From Lathyrus oleraceus (taxonomy: Eukaryota > Streptophyta > Magnoliopsida > Fabales > Fabaceae): a stretch of 64,000 nucleotides of DNA. A program made the position numbers and the translations under genes. The notes beneath the pieces were generated by a model. It had not been told where the DNA came from. It did not search any database and saw only the letters and a list, made by a program, of their open reading frames with translations. The DNA lies in contig NC_066583.1 in NCBI RefSeq assembly GCF_024323335.1, positions 17,654,665 through 17,718,664 of the forward strand, written 5' to 3'. Shown here in pieces: positions 44,868 to 56,800 of this stretch (positions within the stretch are counted from its first letter, which is position 1; each line of letters begins with the position of its first letter).

Positions 44868-46603
44868 TGATGCGTGGTTTTCGCAAGTATACGAACGCGT
44901 CAGAGTAATATAAAAGATTATCGAATCCACAGAGACCAAGTGTCAATCTATCGTTATCTGTTGTTATGGTGTTTATCAAAGGCAATCAAAATAAGTGTTT
45001 TTGGAGTGTGCAATGAAAAGTAAAGTGTTGAATAAAGATTAATTAATAAAGACAGGGTTGAATGTAATTCACATAATTAATTGATAATCCAAGTACTTGC
45101 TAATAGAGCTACTTATGGGCAATGTTTCCTACTTTGAAAAGAACTAATTTAATAGGAACTGTCGCTTTCGCGTATTCAGAACCGAGTTGTACTCCCTAAT
45201 CAAACCCTCTTATATTCACTTATAAAAAGGCGCGCATTGCGTTAGAGTAGTAAACCTATTTTTAAGAAATATAGTATCTTGACTAAGTTGAAAAGTATTA
45301 TAACTTGGATTTCTTAACCAAAAGAGGTTCTCACGAACCAGACTCTAAACTTATAAACGCGTCCGAAAATAGTTTTAAAATCTCTTTTCTTCTTTATGTT
45401 AAAAACTCCTAATGAACTAGACAAAGCGCTTTCGCTGTTTTTGAAATAGTTAAAAACAATTAAGTTTAAAAAGACGTTGGACGGCTTTCGATCTTACCCA
45501 ACGGAATTGAAGTGCGGGAAAACTTAAGTTGAAAGTTAAAATAGCCCTTAAGTGTTTCTACGAACAATTGTACGGATTATCGGTTCAATTACGATCCTTA
45601 CATTCTAACCTTTTGGATTTAGTTAGACATGGTAAAGTAAAAGTGCATTAAAGTAAATAAAAGTAGTGCGAGTGCGGAAAGTAAATAAAAGTAGTGCGAG
45701 TGCGAGGAAATAAATAATTTAAAGCGAGTGTGAGGAAATAAATAATTTAAAGCGAGTGCGAGGAAATAAACAAAGTAAAGAGAGTGCGGGAAATAAATAA
45801 TTTAAAGCGAGTGCGAGGAAATAAATAATTTAAAGCGAGTGCGAGGAAATAAACAAAGTAAAGCGAGTGCGGGAAATAAATAAAGTAAAGCGAGTGCGGG
45901 AAATAAACAAAGTAAACCGAGTGCGGGAAATAAACAAAGTAAAGCGAGTGCGGGAAATAAATAAAGTAAAGCGAGTGCGGGAAATAAATAAAGTAAAGAC
46001 AAGTAATAAATTAGCGGCAGGATTAACTTCCTTCCAAAGTGCTCCAAACTCGATTACAGACTCTATCACAGACTTGATTACACAATTGTGGTAACACTCC
46101 AATGCGAAGCGATTACCACTATAAAATACTGAATATATGCCTAAGTGAAACAAATTTGCTTCCGAGTTTACCTTTGTTCTAAGTTTGGATGATTGTAAAA
46201 GTGAATTCGCGTTTCTATTTATAAGCAAGTAAAAAGATTGAAATGACTTGGATGCCCTTCAACTTGAAAATAGGAGGGAACCGTTTTTCCTCTTGTGGCA
46301 CCCGCCACAAGCACAAAATGGGGCGTCTTAGTGGAAGTAGTGGGAAAATATGGGAGTTGATGGAAGTTGAATTTGACACGTCATGACAGGGTCTATGGCG
46401 CCAGCCATGGGGTAGGCCACAAGAAAAAATGCTGAATTTTAGGGTTTTTAGCCCTTTTTCACTCCTTTTCTCGATCGCGAATCCGATTAAAGTAAAAACC
46501 TGAAAACAAAGGAAAACATAGAAATAACACAACAAAATAACAATAAAACAACTAGAATGCATGTGAAATCGGAGTCGAAAATACGTAAATTTCAGTGTTA
46601 TCA
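44868..46603 (-). repeat. Athila element 5' LTR
   Basis: 1,736 bp, near-identical to the 3' LTR apart from scattered substitutions and two indels. It contains the 27-bp array (45655-46000) and a TATA box at 46216-46223. Confidence 0.95.
46216..46223 (-). promoter_or_regulatory. TATA box of the Athila 5' LTR
   Basis: TATAAATA on the minus strand, about 380 bp from the LTR start in sense direction. Confidence 0.65.
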
Positions 46604-46608
46604 TTGAG
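46604..46608. repeat. Target-site duplication of the Athila element (right), TTGAG
   Basis: Exact repeat of 32916-32920. Confidence 0.95.
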
Positions 46609-47887
46609 CCATCACAAGGTCAAGAGCTTCAAAGAGATCACTTATGCAATAGTAAGGTTAAGAGGAGATGATAGCAAGCATGGTAATGGTTCCCAAAGCT
46701 CTCATCCATAAAATATGACTCCCTAGCATCATAATTCATTATTTTGATCAAAGCAAGTCAAAGGATTTGAGGTTGGTTCCCCAAAGAAACCCTAATTCAT
46801 ATGTGCACCACAATGCCTTGCTCATGAAGCAACCTCAGCCCATGATCAAATGAAATCAAGGGAAGTTCTTTTATTCATCATTTCATGCATATTTGAGCTT
46901 ATTTGAGTGTCCTCAATCATCAAGATATGAGTCATGGACTTGAGAAGTTGATCAGTGAATTCATCTAACTATTTTGAAATGCACTGAGACCTAACTTTTT
47001 ATGTGTTGGTCAAATGGAGATGATTCCAAAAGCAAGAATGTTCTTAAGGACAATATGAACAACTTTCATGTTCATCAGAAATTGATTTGAAGCTTGGAAG
47101 GCCATCTCCCATTCCAATACATTATAGGTCATTTTGACTGAAACCCTAATTTTGGGTCAACTTCCCAAGGACATAACTCATTCATTTTTTATGATTTTGA
47201 GGTGGGATCAAATGCATTGGAAATCTTACGATGTCTAATTCAAATTTTATGTTGAACAAAGTTTCAAAATCTCAAAGGAAATACATCTGATAATGCAAGA
47301 CATTATAGGTCCTTTTGGGCCAAATGCATTAAAAGGCAAAGAAGTCCAACTTCAAGTGCCCATAACTCTTTCATAAAAAATCCAAATGATGCAAAATTTA
47401 AGTCCACTTTAATTGCCTTGAAAAGATCTACAACTTTGATGTTGGAGGTGTTTCCATTTGAGGCTAGTATCATCAAAATAGAGGGGCTTGAAAATTGGCC
47501 AAATTTGGAAACCTTGCTTTGACATGTCATACACCTTGCACTTTAAACCCAAAAATTCATAAATTTCCACACTTCAAATGGATTTTTGTTCAACACAACA
47601 ATTGTTCCTTACATCAAGACCTTTCCAACCATTACTCACATGATCATGTTTGGACTTTCCAATTGGGACTTTCGAAGAGATGAATGTTTAGGTCAAATTA
47701 TGGAATGCACATGAAATCTTGATAGACAAGCAATTGCTATTCAAATTACACGTCCAGTTTAACTTGGTTGGTGTTCAGCATTCATTTGCATCACTTTTTG
47801 GGATTTGCACGCGCCTGTACAGGCCCATGCATGAAGGGTTCAAATTCCATGCACATGAGAATTCACCTTGCTTGCCTTGCCATTTGC

Positions 47888-47895
47888 TATAAATA
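47888..47895 (+). promoter_or_regulatory. TATA box of the X-family LTR
   Basis: TATAAATA in GCTATAAATAAG, about 1.5 kb into the LTR when the Athila insertion is removed. Confidence 0.5.
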
Positions 47896-50800
47896 AGTGT
47901 GCTCAGCTCCACTATTCTGGACCCTGATTCAACCTATTATGATGCACAAATCTCTCCATAGCCATTACTAAAGGAGTTTCAATTTTCTTCTAAAAATTCA
48001 GATCTGAATTTCAACTTCCTTGGTTGATTTTCAGACCTATAATTCCCCAACCTTGCTTCCTCTTCATCACTAGATCTCATTCAAGCTTTGGTTGTGAAAG
48101 ATCGTGCTCTCCAGACCTACATTTCAAAGGTGGATAACATAACTTTTTCTCTTCGAAACTCTTTATTCTTTGCTTATTTCTTGAGTTCCTTGGTCTGGCT
48201 GAAGTCCTCTCAATAGAGGCATTTGATTTGTGCTTTCAATTTTGCAAAAACATGAAGTTCATGATGAACACCATCATACTTCCAGCTCTGATTTCTCCAT
48301 TTATAGGGATCTAGAGTGGAAGTGCATGGTATAGGAGTGATGTACATCACTTCCTCTTTCGATTGATGTATAGATCGCTCCATTTGGTTGAGTTTGCCAT
48401 GTCTGCAATTCTCACCGGAACTGGAGGTCTCACCGGAGAAGACGGTGGCTCCGGTGGCCGCCCCAACTCCAGATCAATCCCTGGCCGTGTGATCTCTTTT
48501 CCAGATCTAATCTGGACCTTCCATTGTTATGACTTTTTATATTGCCTCGTGTGTCTCAGTTGACTAAGGCATATGGTACACGCGCGCTGAAAGCCCTTGG
48601 ATCTGCCAAGTCATTTAATGAAATGAATCCAACGCTCGTGCTTTTTTCTACTTTCTGATTTAATCCATTTTATTTTCTTAATTCCATTTTATTTCAAAAA
48701 AATCATAACTCTCTCATTTTTAATCAAAACATTATGGGACCAATTGCATTAGTCTCCAAATAATTTCTAGTTTCTATTTCTGATTTTTAATATTTTTTTA
48801 TTTTTTCATTTGATATTTTTGTGATTTTTTTATTTTCTGGTTGTTTTTAATTCATTTTAAATAGTTTTTGATATTCAAAAAATACAAAAATATTTTCTTA
48901 ACCTATTTGAATGATGATGGATCTATGAAAAATATTCTCATCAATTTTTAAATTGATTTGAGATTTATTTGACATTTTAGTTCAATTACGTTATTTTTAT
49001 TCATTTTTAATTGATTAAAAATAGTTTCTGACTTTTAAAAATGCTGAAATTTTTTGTCAAACTTTGTTTGACCTTGTTGAACTTGGGATAAATCACTTGG
49101 ACCTTCCAAGGTTGATTTGAAGTGATTTTGAAGTTTGACCTTTCTTTTATTTTTAATTCAAGTTTATTTTTAATATTAAAAAAATGCAAAAAAATATTTT
49201 TGTTCATTTCTTGACTTCCAATCTTCATCTCACTTCTGTTTTTTATTGTTTGACTTTGACTTTCAATGCCATTGGTCAACATATGTGGATTGGTACATGT
49301 TATTTCATTTAATGCACTTTAATTTTGCCATTTTCCATTTCTCTTACTCATCTCCTTCTTCTTCTTCTTTTTTCTTTTTGATCAATGAGTTGAAGGTTGA
49401 TAAGTTAGCATTGATTATGGAGATTTAATCTTCCTTGATCCAAATCTAATTCATCTTGATCAATTGATCAAGTGAATGGCTTTGCATTAAGGATAGGTTG
49501 TTTCCTAAATCATGCAAAAGGCTTAAACCAATACAAGATCAATTCTCTTCTTCTTTTTGGCATGGCAAGTTGTTGGAACTTGGTTCACTAATCAAGACTT
49601 CTAACTTGTGTTGTTGCCTACATTATTATTGACCGACCTCAGATAGTTGTGACTTCTACATAAGTCCAATTATGATTGCTTAACATAGCGCTAAATTTGC
49701 CTTATGGCACACTAACTACTAACACTAACTATTGACTATTAACATTTACTTTTTGCTCTTTAATTTTATGCAATTTAATAGTCTTGCACATATTATCCAT
49801 TTGCTTTTCTGTTTGCTCACTTGAGCACATGTTTATGTTAATGCCATTTACCTTTTGCTCACTCGAGCACATAATCGTGTATATACTATTGTGCTTGTGT
49901 TTTTGTTTTGATTGTTGTGAACCAAATGCAAAGAAATGGACTTAGTTTCTAGGACTTTCCCTATGCAAAGAATGGAGAATTGGACTTAGATTCTAGGACT
50001 TTCCTTATGCAAAATTGGAGTAAATGGACCTAAATGATGAAGATGGATTAGAAGGACCAAATCTCTAAACTCACTCTTGTCCATTCTTGGTTTACTTCAT
50101 GAAACTTTTGATATGTGTGCTTTTGTGCTAGGGGATTCTATGAGCTCAAATTGAAGGACCATTGCCATGTTCATCCAAAGTGAAAGATACCAGATACATT
50201 GAGGATCTCTTAAGAGGCTTGTTTGATGATTGTTTATGCTTTGTGATTGCTTATTTCAAAGGATGGGAGCTACTTGGATCATCTATATGATCTCAAGAGA
50301 GGGACTCTATTGTGGTTTTGTTTCTTCATCCCTCATCTTTTTGCTTTACTTAGGACTTTAGCCATTCTTCTTCTTCTCTCCACTCTAACCCAAGCCAAAA
50401 CTTTTTTGTGCAAACATTTAACTATTGTTTTCAAACATTAGAAACCTAAGCCTTATGCTTTTGATTTTCAAACTTTCCTTTCATAACACTTATTTTGAAT
50501 TGAACCTTTAAATCAACTTTGACCACTTTTGTATATACTTCTAATTGATAAATATAACCCATTCAAATTTCTTTTTGTGGTTCCAATGGCCACTTTCTTA
50601 ATCAAAATTTTCCATAACCTTTAGCTATTAGGTTTGAGTTATCCTTGTGGTAGATGTAATACTCACCTATATCCTTAGTGATGGATAATGAGTCTTCCAT
50701 GCTTATTATAGGGTTAACCCCTCACTAGCATGTTGAAGCTATCCTCACATGGTGGATTTGTGGTTTTAGGTTGAGTTTTCTCCCTTAGATAACAAAAGAC

Positions 50801-51279
50801 CTTAAGGCTTTTGGACCAATCAATTCACCAACTCATTTTGAGATTTTTACCCCGAACTACGAGGTTTTGATCCTAATCTTTTTATAAGATGGTACGTAGG
50901 CAATGGGTTTATCCATCCAAACACAAAAATGTAAATAAACTTGTACATTCTCCTCTCATCTCTTCAATCATGTTTGCACAAACAAAATTTTCACAAAAAA
51001 CAACAACCTTTACAACAAGTTGTAACACCCCAAAATTTGCCCTCCTCATTCATGCATTCACTTTTTAGGTCATTTAGCATTTCATACCACATTGCATCAT
51101 GTCAATCAGAATTAGCTCCAAGAAGCTTGAACATCATCCAGGACACTTTGTGGGTTTTATTCAGATGATCAGTCAACACAAGGAAAAGACTTGAGGTACT
51201 ACCAACAGGGCCAGATGGGGCCTATTCACCGTACAAATCGCCAAGCTGGAAGAAGCAAGAATCTGCTGCTGAGCTGTCA

Positions 51280-51365
51280 TGCTCGCTAGGCGAGCAGATG
51301 CTTCGCCTAGCGAAGAGCACTGCCATGCTCGCTAGGCGAGCAGATCCTTCGCTAGGCGAAGGGCG
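51280..51365. repeat. CTCGCTAGGCGAG palindromes in Ogre2 LTR
   Basis: Alternating GCTCGCTAGGCGAGC and CTTCGCCTAGCGAAG words; a second group lies at 51850-51920. Confidence 0.85.
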
Positions 51366-51442
51366 CGCATTTCAGAAAATATCAGAAAGATTTTGGGCTT
51401 GAGCTGTCCTCATTCAAAGCCCACAAGCTGCGAAATTTGGTC

Positions 51443-51450
51443 TATAAATA
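51443..51450 (+). promoter_or_regulatory. TATA box of Ogre2 LTR
   Basis: TATAAATA in GGTCTATAAATACC, 423 bp after the LTR start and just after the first palindrome group. Confidence 0.7.
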
Positions 51451-52494
51451 CCAGAGTGGTCAATGAAATAAACCCTGAACACTGGCTGAACAGAAAAGAC
51501 CAGAGACTGGAGAAAGAGACCTAGGAACTACTCTGTAGAAACCTTCAGGCAGCTCTGAGAAGTTCACTCCGCCTCACACAAACCCTAGTGTTACTTTGCA
51601 GATCCAGCCGTACCATTCAATCCTAATCAGTCTCTCTCATCAGGTATGCCTTTGTTCCTATTACCTTACGCCTTGAATTTGAATATTATGAATGTATGAG
51701 GTAATATCAGGTTTTGCCCGCGGGTTCGAATAGGCATGAATGTGTAACAATAACTTGAATGTTTTAATCGTTTTCGTTTATGAGATGGATCCCACAGGGT
51801 TTCGGATCATAGAGATCGAACTGTTATCAAGGAGGAATCCAAAACCCGCAGGCGCTCGCTAGCCGCTTCGCTAGGCGAGCACGCAGCGAAGCTTCGCTAA
51901 GCTTTCGCTAGGCGATGCAGTCGCGAATATGACAACATTCGCTCTTTTTGTTTTGTTTTGTTCTAATCTGTCCTTGTGTTGCCATGGCATTGATTTCCCT
52001 AGATTTCATCTTGTTTGTCTAACCTTTTGTCGAGTTTTTGTGAGGACTCACACACTCTTGCAGGGATACCATTCGGAGGTTTATTCTGATTACTCGTATT
52101 GACTGATTTTCTTTGATGGTTTAGTTGGAGAGATCTCAGGGTTGCTAATCCTTTAATTGCTGTAACGTCGGATCTTTATCCGTGTGGTAATTTTTTCCCT
52201 TTCTCGTACTTTACCGCTTTCTTAGCTGGAAGACCTCGATAGGAGGCAATGTTTGAGCCCCTTGGTGGCATTTTACTTTGAGATACATGTTTTGTGTTTT
52301 GTATTCATATCCCCACAGGTAGCGCGGTTCCTTCGTCAAGGACTTCCTGTTTGCCACCGAGCACCCCAAACCCTAAAACTCAAAGCAACATGTTATCTCC
52401 TTCTACTACAGGCGAGTAAGTCTCCAAAGGTCGAGCATCCGGTAGATTGCGTAGTAACGTTGTTCGTCCAAAATCCAATCCATAACCCCGTAGT

Positions 52495-52665
52495 TAGCCG
52501 AACTACGGTTCGCTCTGATTCTCATTCCAGATGAGATACGTAGGCATAAGACGCGATGTCTTAGCGAGCACACATCCCCCCAACCCATAGGTCAGCCGAG
52601 CTACGAAGACTCTGATTCTCATATTCAGATGAGATACGTATGCAGTGGATGCGACATCCGCGCGA
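52495..52665 (+). repeat. Two R-region hairpin modules in Ogre2 LTR
   Basis: Each module has an ACTACG/CTACG word, a TCTGAT word, hairpin A (TCTCAT...ATGAGA at 52520-52536 and 52617-52634), ATACGTA(G/T)GCA and hairpin B (TAAGAC-GCGAT-GTCTTA at 52547-52563; GGATG-CGA-CATCC at about 52647-52659). The unit is duplicated in tandem about 97 bp apart. Confidence 0.8.
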
Positions 52666-52977
52666 GTCATTTCTCTTAACCCTTTTTAGTAAATAAGCAC
52701 ATCAGGTAAACTCACACCCTTTAAACAAGAACTACACAAGTGGATCCCGTAGAGTACTACGGATGCGTAAGGGTGCTAATACCTTCCCTTCGCATAACCG
52801 ACTCCCGAACCCAAGATTTGGTTGCGAGACCCCGTCTTGTCCTTTCCTTTTTCAGGTTTACTTCGAGCGTTTCCTTTCCCTCCTTTGGGATGAATAACGC
52901 ACGGTGGCGACTCTTCTGTCATTTTCTTTTGCCGGTTGTTTTTTTTTCGCGCACTGTATTTTTCAGGCTGCGACAGC

Positions 52978-52995
52978 TGGCGGCTCTGCTGGGGA
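52978..52995 (+). other. Ogre2 primer binding site (tRNA-Arg type)
   Basis: TGGCGGCTCTGCTGGGGA, two bases after the LTR end, the same spacing as in Ogre1. Confidence 0.9.
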
Positions 52996-53806
52996 AAACA
53001 GAAGTTGACCTCTTGCTGGTCCATCTTCCCTAAGCGAGTCCCTCCTAGCTTTTGTGATTTCTGGTTCATTGGGTGTTCATGCTTTTGTACATTTGTTTAC
53101 TTACTTGCTTGCATTCATTTGCTGTATCTGTTGGAGCTGTTGTTTGTTTGTTGGGATGGGATGTTCTACGAGAGATAAGCCCATTACCCAGGCTTGAGTG
53201 TACACATAGGTTTTAGAGTGGATGATCATGAGGCTTGCGTGGCATGTTGCTACGTTAAGTAGTTCGTGAAGAACCACACCCAGACGAGGTTTCTTTTGGA
53301 TATATTATGTCCTACGGATGTTCCGTAACGACATGATGTTCCTTTAGAAATCGTCGACTCTGGTGACCATTTCCCGAGAACTCAGTCGAGGCCTCTCCTC
53401 CGAGACGTGATTATGTTAGCTCTGGTGGGCGCATTCTCGCTGATCAATCCGAGGACCCCGATACTGGGAACTTGCTTTAGGATGTCCTGTTGAGGGGAAT
53501 CAGTGGAGGTCCTTTATCCCGTAATAATGCCAAACCTTCAGTGGTAAACGTATTATTCGCGACTGAAGGGCTGAAGTTGACGAACTTCTGTTCTTAGAAC
53601 CTACTAGTGAGGGGCGGGCTAAATTCAGGAAACCTTAACCTCCAACCAACCCGGTTTTCTGGAGCAGAGCTTTGATCTTGTATTATATTCCTCAGTGGTT
53701 TTCTCTTCAGACAGTGTAACCCGACAAATGTTCAAGCAGATACAGCAATCCTGATTGACATGCCACTGCATTGCATTCACATCATCACATCATTTGCATT
53801 CATATC
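52996..53806 (+). other. Ogre2 leader fragment
   Basis: Non-coding leader between PBS and the Ogre3 insertion. ATATC at 53802-53806 is the likely target site of Ogre3; its partner copy would lie beyond the window. Confidence 0.65.
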
Positions 53807-56800
53807 TGTCGCATCACGCGAAAAACCGGCGGGAAAAGAAGAAACAACAGAGCCGCCACCGTGCGTTATTTATCCCAAAAGAGGGAAAGGAAACGCTCGA
53901 AGTAAACCTAGGAAAGAACATGGTCTCGCGACCAAAGAGAATGGGTTCGGGAGTCGGTTATGCGAAGGGAAGGTATTAGCACCCCTACGCATCCGTCGTA
54001 CTCGACGGGATCCACGCACAATATGAAGGGAAAATGGTTGCTAAAAACTGCTCAAACTCACACACACTGGCTGAAAGAGACGAAAGAAACTGACTGAAAC
54101 TGACTCGGCTGGATATCGCATCCTGGGCCTACTTAGTCTATCAAGCATAGACATCAGAGTCCAAGTAGTTCGGACTGGGGAAACGACACATGCTCGCTAG
54201 GATATCGCGTCCTATGCATACGTATCTTCTCGGACGAGAGAAGAATCAGAGCATTCGTAGCTCGGCTGACACGCACACAAACAAACAGACAAAGGCAAAC
54301 GTGAAGCCCGAATGCCAATCACTGGACTTACATCAGCATCCGAACCTAAACACACACACACTAGAACCCAAATGCCACTCGATGGACTTACATCGGCTTC
54401 CAAGCACACAACAACACAACAAGTTAATAGGGAGTCGGGGACTCGAGCCTATAACTGTCAAACAACACACACAAAAAAGAAAAAGGGCGCCCGGAGAGAT
54501 CAGCTCAATCTCCTGCCTACATACTTCATCTGGTATGAAGATCAGGGCGGTGTAGTTCCCCTACGCAGGGAAAAAGGACTAGCCTAACCAGATAACAGAG
54601 GGAGACACAACACTAGGGAGACTACGACTCGAGCCTAGATGTTGTCATGCAAAGTCGTCCCTAAGTTAAGGTTTCTAGCTAACTTGCCCAGGAGGCAAGC
54701 CTATCCTAAACATGACTTGCACAGGAAGCAAGCCACACACAAACCTAACTTGCACAGGAAGCAAGGGTCTCGATTGCAACTAGGGCAAGAGAAAGGGGAG
54801 GTCTCAATCGCAACGAGGGCGAGAGAAAAGAATTAGTGTTAGTTGTTAGTCAAACTCGACAAGACATCGCATCTCGTGCCTACGTATCTCATCTGGACAT
54901 GAGAATCAGAGTTGCCGTAGTTCGACTGAACTATTACGGTTGGTTTGTGTTTTTTAAGTGGACAATGTCACTGCACAATCTACCTGATGCTCGACCTTTG
55001 GAGACTTACTCACCTGTAGTAGAAGGAGTTAACGTATCCTTAAGAGGGGATGATGTTTGTTTGTGTTTTAAGAAAGCGCAAGCAAGAAAGGAAGTCCTAT
55101 ACGAAGGAACCGTGCTACCTTAATTGACATGCAAACGAGACTACGCGGAGTCTAACAAACCTAGGGGATACAATCACACCACACAAGCACCTACAGCATA
55201 AAATAAACACACCAACAAGGGGCTCAAACATGGGTTAGGTTTTAGTCGAGGGGTCACATCAACCTCAACAAACAAACCACTGGAACTGGGTAGTGTTAGC
55301 TCTTAACCTTGCCATTGAGGGGCTAAGGTGAAGCAGATGAAAGGTGATGAGGGGTGTGCCTCATTGCTCTTATCCCTGGCCAGGGAGAGCATTTGACAAG
55401 AATGTGCGGGTTCAGAAAGTGGGAACCCTTCTACACATTTGATACTGACTCAACTGTACAATTGTACAAGATCTTGGGTTTGTATCTGCCATGCATCAAC
55501 ACAGTGGTGTGAGCAAAGCAGAAGACACACAGAATAGCAGGGGATAGGTTGCTTATCCCTTGGTTCTGCCAATTGCCTCTTCACTTAGGAGGTCTTTGAC
55601 TATGTACAAGGACAAATTAAACATACACAAACATTGCCTCTTAAGGAGGACTTCAGACAGTTGCCTGGCCAAGTAACAGGTCAGGTCTTCCAGACTACAT
55701 GAAGATTAAGGGATATACCTCAATGCAAATTGCTTATACAAGCAAAGCAAAGCAAAAAGTTCACAAGGAACTAAGCAACTAAAAGCACCTGAAATAGTCA
55801 AGCAGATGTTAGTATGCAACTTAAATCAAAGCAAAAGGAGACAGACATTAACAGCTAATCAGAAGCATGTGTATGTGCAAGGCACAAGACTTAGGCATGT
55901 GAGCCAAGTCACCTACAAAACAAACAAGGTTAAACAATGATATTCAAGCAAACTCAATCAAAGATAATTGGCCTCATTGGTCATTTTGTTGGTCAACCTG
56001 AAAACACAAGCTCAAAAGTGAGTAACAGGACCACTAGGGCAAGCCTAGGGTCAAAAAAGAATGAAAAAGTCAAAACAGCAAAGGGAAAGCATTCAAAATC
56101 ATGTTTAATCAATCAAGAAACAATTCCAATTGGGTTCATGTTCATATCATGCATCATTATCATTTCATAAGCAAAAGAAGTCAAAGCATGGCAAATGAGA
56201 GCTCATAGAAGTCAACAGAAAGACTTACATCAAAAGTCAACTCAAACATTTCCAAAAATCACCAAATAAATCATGATCAATCCTAACACATAGCATGGTA
56301 AGAATGTCAAATTTCATCACATTTGGACAAGTGGAAGGCAGTCAATGAAAATCAGAAAGTCAAAGCAATTTTGAACATGCTTAAGGAAGTCAACCAAACA
56401 TGTATCAACTTAGAAAAATCATAAATCAGAGATGGTGTATGATAAATGAATGGGACTAAAACCATGGCAAAGATGAGGATGTCTAGTTATCTCATGCAAA
56501 ATTTCATGTCCATCTAATAAAGTATGAGGATTTCACAAATGAAATGGCAACATGCATCATAATAAGTCCACATTTTGGTCAAACAGGAGAGAAAATCTCA
56601 AACAATTAGGAAATGGCATAATTAATTCCAAGAAAAATCACAAGTGAACTAGACATATAAGAGTAGGTTCATGCAAAAAATCAGTTCATTTAGAGGTCAA
56701 GAAGCATGGATACAAAAATCAGCAATTTGCACATCCATGGTGTGACACAAGTTGTCACACCCTACTTCAAAAATTCACAACTCTCAAACCACATAAGATA

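Larger units (their letters stand above)
32921..46603 (-). mobile_element. Complete Athila-lineage (Cyclops-like) Ty3/gypsy retrotransposon
   Basis: 13,683 bp with two LTRs (1,804 and 1,736 bp), both TGATGCG...TTATCA, and a perfect TTGAG duplication. Minus-strand order: 5' LTR, tRNA-Asp-type PBS, gag-protease-RT-RNase H-integrase as one large frame (44776-39375), two copies of an Athila-type 3' ORF, a long 3' UTR, PPT and 3' LTR. The size, PBS type and a large region after integrase are Athila/Calypso/Cyclops characters. The polyprotein is broken by three nonsense codons and one frameshift, but RT-RNase H-integrase remains open over 821 codons, so decay is lighter than in Ogre1. Confidence 0.95.
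46604..51020 (+). repeat. X-family (Tat/Ogre-like) LTR, main part
   Basis: Continuation of 32692-32920 after the Athila insertion. It is non-coding, with a GC-rich CACCGG/GGTGGC island at 48410-48475, long AT-rich stretches, a block matching 1909-1975 near 49645, and the CGAACTACGAGGTTTTGATC and GGTACGTAGGCA words typical of Ogre-type R regions at about 50850-50900. It is cut at CAAGT (51016-51020) by Ogre2, so its U5 lies outside the window. Short ORFs inside are chance frames. Confidence 0.65.
51021..52975 (+). repeat. Ogre2 5' LTR, a short form (1,955 bp)
   Basis: The start and end resemble Ogre1/Ogre3 LTRs, but the total is under 2 kb instead of about 5.2 kb. The palindromes (51280-51365, 51850-51920), the TATA box, the GTAACGTCGGATCTTTATCC and CTTTCTTAGCTGGAAGACCT blocks, two copies of the R-region hairpin module (52520-52536, 52617-52634), the U5 motif TGGCGACTCT (52905-52914) and the final GCGACA are all present. 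The missing part is the middle of U3/R, so this is a compact variant or an internally deleted LTR. Confidence 0.85.
51021..53806 (+). mobile_element. Ogre2: 5' LTR, PBS and leader, interrupted by Ogre3
   Basis: A plus-strand Ogre-type element starting TGTAACACCCCAAAATTTGC at 51021, inserted into the X LTR after CAAGT. Only the 5' part is in the window, because Ogre3 is inserted in its leader at 53806/53807. Confidence 0.85.

Noticed and set aside
48363..48563. Gly-rich 66-residue ORF as a small host gene
   Set aside because: It lies within the X LTR, has no homologue I recognise, and its composition follows the local GC-rich island.
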